NCBI GenBank assembly: GCA_036785325.1
Contig: JAXIVH010000198.1
Coordinates: 62,501-126,500, forward strand
From: Urophycis tenuis
Taxonomy: Eukaryota > Chordata > Actinopteri > Gadiformes > Phycidae
Direction of reading: 5' to 3'
DNA: 64,000 nt
Below the pieces are notes generated by a model. The model saw nothing but the letters and a program-made list of their open reading frames with translations. It was not told where the DNA came from and made no database searches. The position numbers were made by a program, and so were the translations under genes. Each line of letters opens with the position of its first letter. Position 1 is the first letter of the stretch. Below are positions 58,206 to 64,000 of this stretch, piece after piece.

Positions 58206-60984
58206 TTCGTTAGAGTTATCTCGATGACCACCCCCCACCTCATCCAACGACTCGGTAGTTGAATAGGGGATCAAAGGCAGTTGCACTCGCCAATATCTAG
58301 TCATCCGCAGCTCTCTTTTCCCATATTACCAAGAATGAAGTAAAACGAAATGGTTATCTGTCTTGTTGTGATATAACCGCTGATTTGGAGATATAGACTT
58401 GTTTTTCCTTTTCCCAAAGGTTTTCTTTGTTCCAAGATGGAGGTCAATCTAGTTTGATTGAAGGTACTTCCAATGCATTGGTTTATTTACTTATTTGAAT
58501 AAAGACGAGTCACAGCTGGAGTGAGACTTTTCTTTTCCATTTCTATTTTAATATAAACGTGCTATCGAAATATTAGGACACGTCATCAGTAGTGGACCCT
58601 GGGATCATAGGGTGTTTCTGGCCATTGTCACTATACACCCTCACCCAAGGGAGGCCCCCCCGAGAGTGATCAATTCTCAAGGTGTGTCGTTTCCGAAATG
58701 GAATTGGTATTGGGTTTAAGCTTTTTTAGGAGTGATCATTTGTTGAGGTAACGTCGAGGTAAGTAAAGGTAAGTAAAACACTTTTTAGGATACATTGTTT
58801 TGGTTATGGAGAGGAGGGGGCACATACTTACCCCCTGACCAGCACAAACCAGTTGTTAACACCGCTAGGTAGCCCTGGTTTGGCCAATCAGGGCCGGAGC
58901 TTGGTTCTTGTCCTCTGTTGGGTCCAGATGAACTAGCAGAAAACTGGGGTCACGAAGGACCGAGGCCAGCCGTGACAAAGCACTGCCTCCACGGTCCCCC
59001 AATGCAGCTATCCTCAGCGATGGGTGTCCAGACCTAGGAAAGACCAAGACCAGCCCCGACCAGCGGTGCCTTCCCAGTCGGTCCCAGGGTAGGAAAGGCC
59101 AAGGCCAGCCGCGACTAAGCACTGCCTCCCTGGCCCCTCCAGGACCCCATGCCGAACAGCCTGTTAATAACAATTCCTGTGCCCCATACACCGCGCGACT
59201 ACAGAGATTGTGTAGGAAGTTGACCTTAGAGAAGACTCAATGGCTTACTTTCCTCACCCAAAACAACAATTTCTTGGGGTAGTCTATTCTCGCCGTAGGT
59301 ACTTCGGTAATGGGTTTTTTTGTGAAAAGTTTTCCGGAAGAAATGCATGCTGGGTAATTGTCTTCTTCCTCCAATATGTCAAGTGTAGGTTAAGGTTAGG
59401 GTAGATTTAGGGGTAGAGTTAGCAGTTAACCTTAACGTTAGGTTTGAAGTAAATGGGAGGGGTTGCGGTTAGGGTTAAGGTTAGGGCTGAGGTTAGGGTT
59501 AGGTATCAGGTTACGGTTTAGGGTTAAGGTTAGGGTTAAGGTTAGGGTTACGGTTAGGGCTAAGGTTAGGGCTAAGGTTAGAGTAAGGGTTAGGGTTAGC
59601 GTTACGGTTAGGGTAAGGTTAGGGTTAGAGGTTAGGGGTTAGGGGTTAGGGTTAAGATGAGGGCTGAGGTTAGGGTTAAGGTTAGGGCTGAGGTTAGGGT
59701 TAGGTTTAAGGTTAGGGATAAGGTTAGGGTTGGGGTTACGGCTGAGATTGGGGTTAAGGTTAGGGTTGAGGTTAGGGTTAGTGTTATGGATAAGGTTAGG
59801 TTAAGTGTTAGGGCCAAGGTTAGGGTTAAGGTTATGGTTAAGATTAGGGTTAGGGCTAGAATTAGGGTTAGGGCTAAGGTTAGGGTTAGGGTTATGGCTG
59901 AGGTTAGGGTTAAGGTTAGGTTTGAGGTTAGTGTTAAGGTTAGGGCCAAGGTTAGGTTTAGGGTTAAGGTTAGGGTTAGGGCTAAGGTTAGGGTTAGGGT
60001 TATGGCTGAGGCTAGGGTTAGGGCTAAAGTTAGGGCAAAGGTTAGAGTTAGGGTTAGCGTTAGAGTTAGGGTAGGGTTAGTGTTGGAGGTTAGGGTAGGC
60101 TTAGGGTTAGAGTTAGAGTAGGGGTTAGGGTTAGAGTTAGAGTAGGGGTTAGGGTTAGTGTTAAGGCTAAGGTTAGGGGTTGAGGTTAGTGTTAAGATTA
60201 GGGCCAAGGTAAGGGTTAGTGTTAGGGTTGAGTTAGGGTTAGGGCTAAGGTTAGGCCTATGGTTAGGGTTGGGGTTGAGGTTATCCCTAGGGTTAGAGTT
60301 AGAGCTAGAGATTGAGGAAGGTAGAGTCAAGGTGAGACAGTCTGTACGGACTGAACTCACCCCCGCCGGATCGGGCTAGTACACTCTATCTCCCCCAACT
60401 CCCTCATTTCCATGAGGGAAGACAGGGGAGAAGAGATGGGAGGAGTATATATATTTAATATATATTTTTTTAGTAAATAAATACATCGAGAGACTCACCG
60501 CTGGAGTGGGTTTTAATCTTTGTATTCAAGGTTGTTCCTCCTCTTTTGATTCCTCGCTGGTGGTGCGTCGTCTCCACCTAGTGGTCGTTTTGTGAAGAAG
60601 AGTTATAGAAATAGAAATAGAAATACTCTATTGTTCCCAGGTTGGGAAATTGCATTAATAGGTAAGTAATAATAATAATAACAATAATAATAGGTAATTG
60701 CAATAGTTGGTAAGGTAATCTATATTTAATTTATTTATTTATATTTGTATATTTATTTAGTCTATTTATTTATTCATTTTTGTTTATTTATTTATTTAGA
60801 TAAAGAGGATCACAGCTGGAGTGAGTTTTTAGTCTTTGTGTTAAAGGCTGGTTGCCTTCTTTTGATTCTTCAGTGGTGGTCCATCGCCTCCATCTAGTGG
60901 TCGTTTTGTGAATAACAGTTGGTAAGGTAATATAAATGGGTTGTGTAGAGAGCCCGTTCTTTCGATGGCCCTGGCTCGGTTAGG
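58206..60984 (-). repeat. Array unit 10 (long, 2,779 bp)
   Basis: The ATA microsatellite is longer and interrupted (60667-60692). CCGGAAGAA replaces CCGGATGAA near 59335. Confidence 0.9.
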
Positions 60985-63057
60985 TTCGTTAGAGTTATCT
61001 CGATGACCCCCCCCACCTCATCCAACGACTCGGTAGTTGAATAGGGGATCAAAGGCAGTTGCACTCGCCAATATCTAGTCATCCGCAGCTCTCTTTTCCC
61101 ATATTACCAAGAATGAAGTAAAACGAAATGGTTATCTGTCTTGTTGTGATATAACCGCTGATTTGGAGATATAGACTTGTTTTTCCTTTTCCCAAAGGTT
61201 TTCTTTGTTCCAAGATGAAGGTCAATCTAGTTTGATTGAAGGTACTTCCAATGCATTGGTATATTTACTTATTTGAATAAAGACGAGTCACAGCTGGAGT
61301 GAGACTTTTCTTTTCCATTTCTATTTTAGTATAAACGTGCTATCGAAATATTAGGACACGTCATCAGTAGTGGACCCTGGGATCATAGGGTGTTTCTGGC
61401 CATTGTCACTATACACCCTCACCCAAGGGAGGCCCCCCCGAGAGTGATCAATTCTCAAGGTGTGTCGTTTCCGAAATGGAATTGGTATTGGGTTTAAGCT
61501 TTTTTAGGAGTGATCATTTGTTGAGGTAACGTCGAGGTAAGTAAAGGTAAGTAAAACACTTTTTAGGATACATTGTTTTGGTTATGGAGAGGAGGGGGCA
61601 CATACTTACCCCCTGACCAGCACAAACCAGTTGTTAACACCGCTAGGTAGCCCTGGTTTGGCCAATCAGGGCCGGAGCTTGGTTCTTGTCCTCTGTTGGG
61701 TCCAGATGAACTAGCAGAAAACTGGGGTCACGAAGGACCGAGGCCAGCCATGACAAAGCACTGCCTCCATGGTCCCCCAATGCAGCTATCCTCAGCGATG
61801 GGTGTCCAGACCTAGGAAAGACCAAGACCAGCCCCGACCAGCGGTGCCTTCCCAGTCGGTCCCAGGGTAGGAAAGGCCAAGGCCAGCCGCGACTAAGCAC
61901 TGCCTCCCTGGCCCCTCCAGGACCCCATGCCGAACAGCCTGTTAATAACAATTCCTGTGCCCCATACACCGCGCGACTACAGAGATTGTGTACTAAGTTG
62001 ACCTTAGAGAAGACTCAATGGCTTACTTTCCTCACCCAAAACAACAATTTCTTGGGGTAGTCTATTCTCGCCGTAGGTACTTCGGTAATGGGTTTTTTTG
62101 TGAAAAGTTTTCCGGATGAAATGCATGCTGGGTAATTGTCTTCTTCCTCCAATATGTCAAGTGTAGGTTAAGGTTAGGGTAGATTTAGGGGTAGAGTTAG
62201 CAGTTAACCTTAACGTTAGGTTTGAAGTAAATGGGAGGGGTTGCGGTTAGGGTTAAGGTTAGGGCTGAGGTTAGGGTTAGGTATAAGGTTACGGTTTAGG
62301 GTTAAGGTTAGGGTTAAGGTTAGGGTTACGGTTAGGGCTAAGGTTAGGGCTAAGGTTAGAGTAAGGGTTAGGTTTAGCGTTACGGTTAGGGTAAGGTTAG
62401 GGTTAGGGTTAGAGGTTAGGGGTTAGGGGTTAGGGTTAAGATGAGGGCTGAGGTTAGGGTTAAGGTTAGGGCTGAGGTTAGGGTTAGGTTTAAGGTTAGG
62501 GATAAGGTTAGGGTTGGGGTTACGGCTGAGATTGGGGTTAAGGTTAGGGTTGAGGTTAGGGTTAGTGTTATGGATAAGGTTAGGTTAAGTGTTAGGGCCA
62601 AGGTTAGGGTTAAGGTTATGGTTAAGATTAGGGTTAGGGCTAGAATTAGGGTTAGGGCTAAGGTTAGGGTTAGGGTTATGGCTGAGGTTAGGGTTAAGGT
62701 TAGGTTTGAGGTTAGTGTTAAGGTTAGGGCCAAGGTGAGGGTTAGGGTTAAGGTTAGGGTTAGGGCTAAGGTTAGGGTTAGGTTTATGGCTGAGGCTAGG
62801 GTTAGGGCTAAAGTTAGGGCAAAGGTTAGAGTTAGGGTTAGCGTTAGAGTTAGGGTAGGGTTAGTGTTGGAGGTTAGGGTAGGCTTAGGGTTAGAGTTAG
62901 AGTAGGGGTTAGGGTTAGAGTTAGAGTAGGGGTTAGGGTTAGTGTTAAGGCTAAGGTTAGGGGTTGAGGTTAGTGTTAAGATTAGGGCCAAGGTAAGGGT
63001 TAGTGTTAGGGTTGAGTTAGGGTTAGGGCTAAGGTTAGGCCTATGGTTAGGGTTGGG
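60985..63057 (-). repeat. Array unit 11 (short, 2,073 bp)
   Basis: Has GCCATGACAAAG and TGTACTAAGTTG substitutions; otherwise like unit 5. Confidence 0.9.
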
Positions 63058-64000
63058 TTCGTTAGAGTTATCTCGATGACCCCCCCCCACCTCATCCAAC
63101 GACTCGGTAGTTGAATAGGGGATCAAAGGCAGTTGCACTCGCCAATATCTAGTCATCCGCAGCTCTCTTTTCCCATATTACCAAGAATGAAGTAAAACGA
63201 AATGGTTATCTGTCTTGTTGTGATATAACCGCTGATTTGGAGATATAGACTTGTTTTTCCTTTTCCCAAAGGTTTTCTTTGTTCCAAGATGGAGGTCAAT
63301 CTAGTTTGATTGAAGGTACTTCCAATGCATTGGTATATTTACTTATTTGAATAAAGACGAGTCACAGCTGGAGTGAGACTTTTCTTTTCCATTTCTATTT
63401 TAGTATAAACGTGCTATCGAAATATTAGGACACGTCATCAGTAGTGGACCCTGGGATCATAGGGTGTTTCTGGCCATTGTCACTATACACCCTCACCCAA
63501 GGGAGGCCCCCCCGAGAGTGATCAATTCTCAAGGTGTGTCGTTTCCGAAATGGAATTGGTATTGGGTTTAAGCTTTTTTAGGAGTGATCATTTGTTGAGG
63601 TAACGTCGAGGTAAGTAAAGGTAAGTAAAACACTTTTTAGGATACATTGTTTTGGTTATGGAGAGGAGGGGGCACATACTTACCCCCTGACCAGCACAAA
63701 CCAGTTGTTAACACCGCTAGGTAGCCCTGGTTTGGCCAATCAGGGCCGGAGCTTGGTTCTTGTCCTCTGTTGGGTCCAGATGAACTAGCAGAAAACTGGG
63801 GCCACGAAGGACCGAGGCCAGCCGTGACAAAGCACTGCCTCCACGGTCCCCCAATGCAGCTATCCTCAGCGATGGGTGTCCAGACCTAGGAAAGACCAAG
63901 ACCAGCCCCGACCAGCGGTGCCTTCCCAGTCGGTCCCAGGGTAGGAAAGGCCAAGGCCAGCCGCGACTAAGCACTGCCTCCCTGGCCCCTCCAGGACCCC
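63058..64000 (-). repeat. Array unit 12 (partial, cut by window end)
   Basis: 943 bp of inverted PLE 5' region, ending inside the minisatellite. The array continues beyond the window. Confidence 0.9.

Larger units (their letters stand above)
35416..64000 (-). repeat. Tandem array of inverted PLE-5'-region plus telomere-tract units (L about 2.76 kb, S about 2.06 kb)
   Basis: Taking TTCGTTAGAG as start, units begin at 35416, 38179, 40930, 43699, 46439, 48499, 51269, 53330, 56093, 58206, 60985 and 63058. In plus order each unit has an inverted PLE family B 5' region (about 1.18 kb), then a decayed TTAGGG tract (about 0.9 kb). L units add about 0.69 kb with the hairpin block, two tail modules and an ORF1 start. 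The order is L L L L S L S L S L S then partial. Units differ by scattered substitutions and small indels. No functional protein gene is seen; a 108-codon minus-strand frame in the minisatellite part repeats with the DNA. Confidence 0.95.

Overview
This is eukaryotic subtelomeric DNA, most likely from a vertebrate or other metazoan with TTAGGG telomeres. The evidence is kilobases of telomere repeat and decayed telomere repeat, plus Penelope-like retroelements (PLEs) of the kind common in fishes and other animals. The species cannot be named. There are no rRNA or tRNA genes, no CRISPR and no cellular housekeeping gene. Nearly everything is retroelement, telomere-derived repeat or satellite.

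Layout. (1) 1-4018, PLE family A: the 3' part of a reverse transcriptase (RT) gene with a mutated GIY-YIG domain ends about 20 nt before telomere-like repeats (1730-2640). Next comes a PLE 5' region with a hammerhead-ribozyme-like fold and an Arg/Pro/Ser-rich ORF that is cut off by canonical telomere repeats. (2) 4019-5100, interstitial (CCCTAA)n. (3) 5098-17905, twelve apparently identical copies of a 1,087-bp satellite that carries a second hammerhead-like fold. (4) 17906-19850, canonical then decayed telomere repeats. (5) 19851-28470, a nearly complete PLE family B: long 5' region, ORF1 with an SGNH-like domain, RT plus GIY-YIG ORF, poly(A), and a hairpin block. (6) 28471-32310, decayed telomere repeats. 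(7) 32311-35355, a second family B 5' region cut off twelve bases into ORF1 by CCCTAA repeats. (8) 35349-35415, a polarity switch from CCCTAA to TTAGGG. (9) 35416-64000, a tandem array of inverted, 5'-region-plus-telomere units in two sizes (about 2.76 and 2.06 kb).

How the parts fit. In every case the PLE sense strand is the telomeric C-strand, and the 3' side of the element faces telomere repeats. That is the orientation expected if the 3' end of the telomeric G-strand primes reverse transcription of the element RNA. Several 5' fragments are truncated exactly at telomere-like CCTAACC sites. In family B, ORF1 and the RT ORF overlap and are joined by a textbook -1 frameshift signal: a U UUU UUA heptamer, an 8-nt spacer and an 8-bp hairpin. 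My reading is a telomere-associated PLE system whose by-products (5' fragments with telomere tracts) have been amplified into subtelomeric satellites. The order, motifs and junctions are seen directly. The priming mechanism and ribozyme activity are inference.
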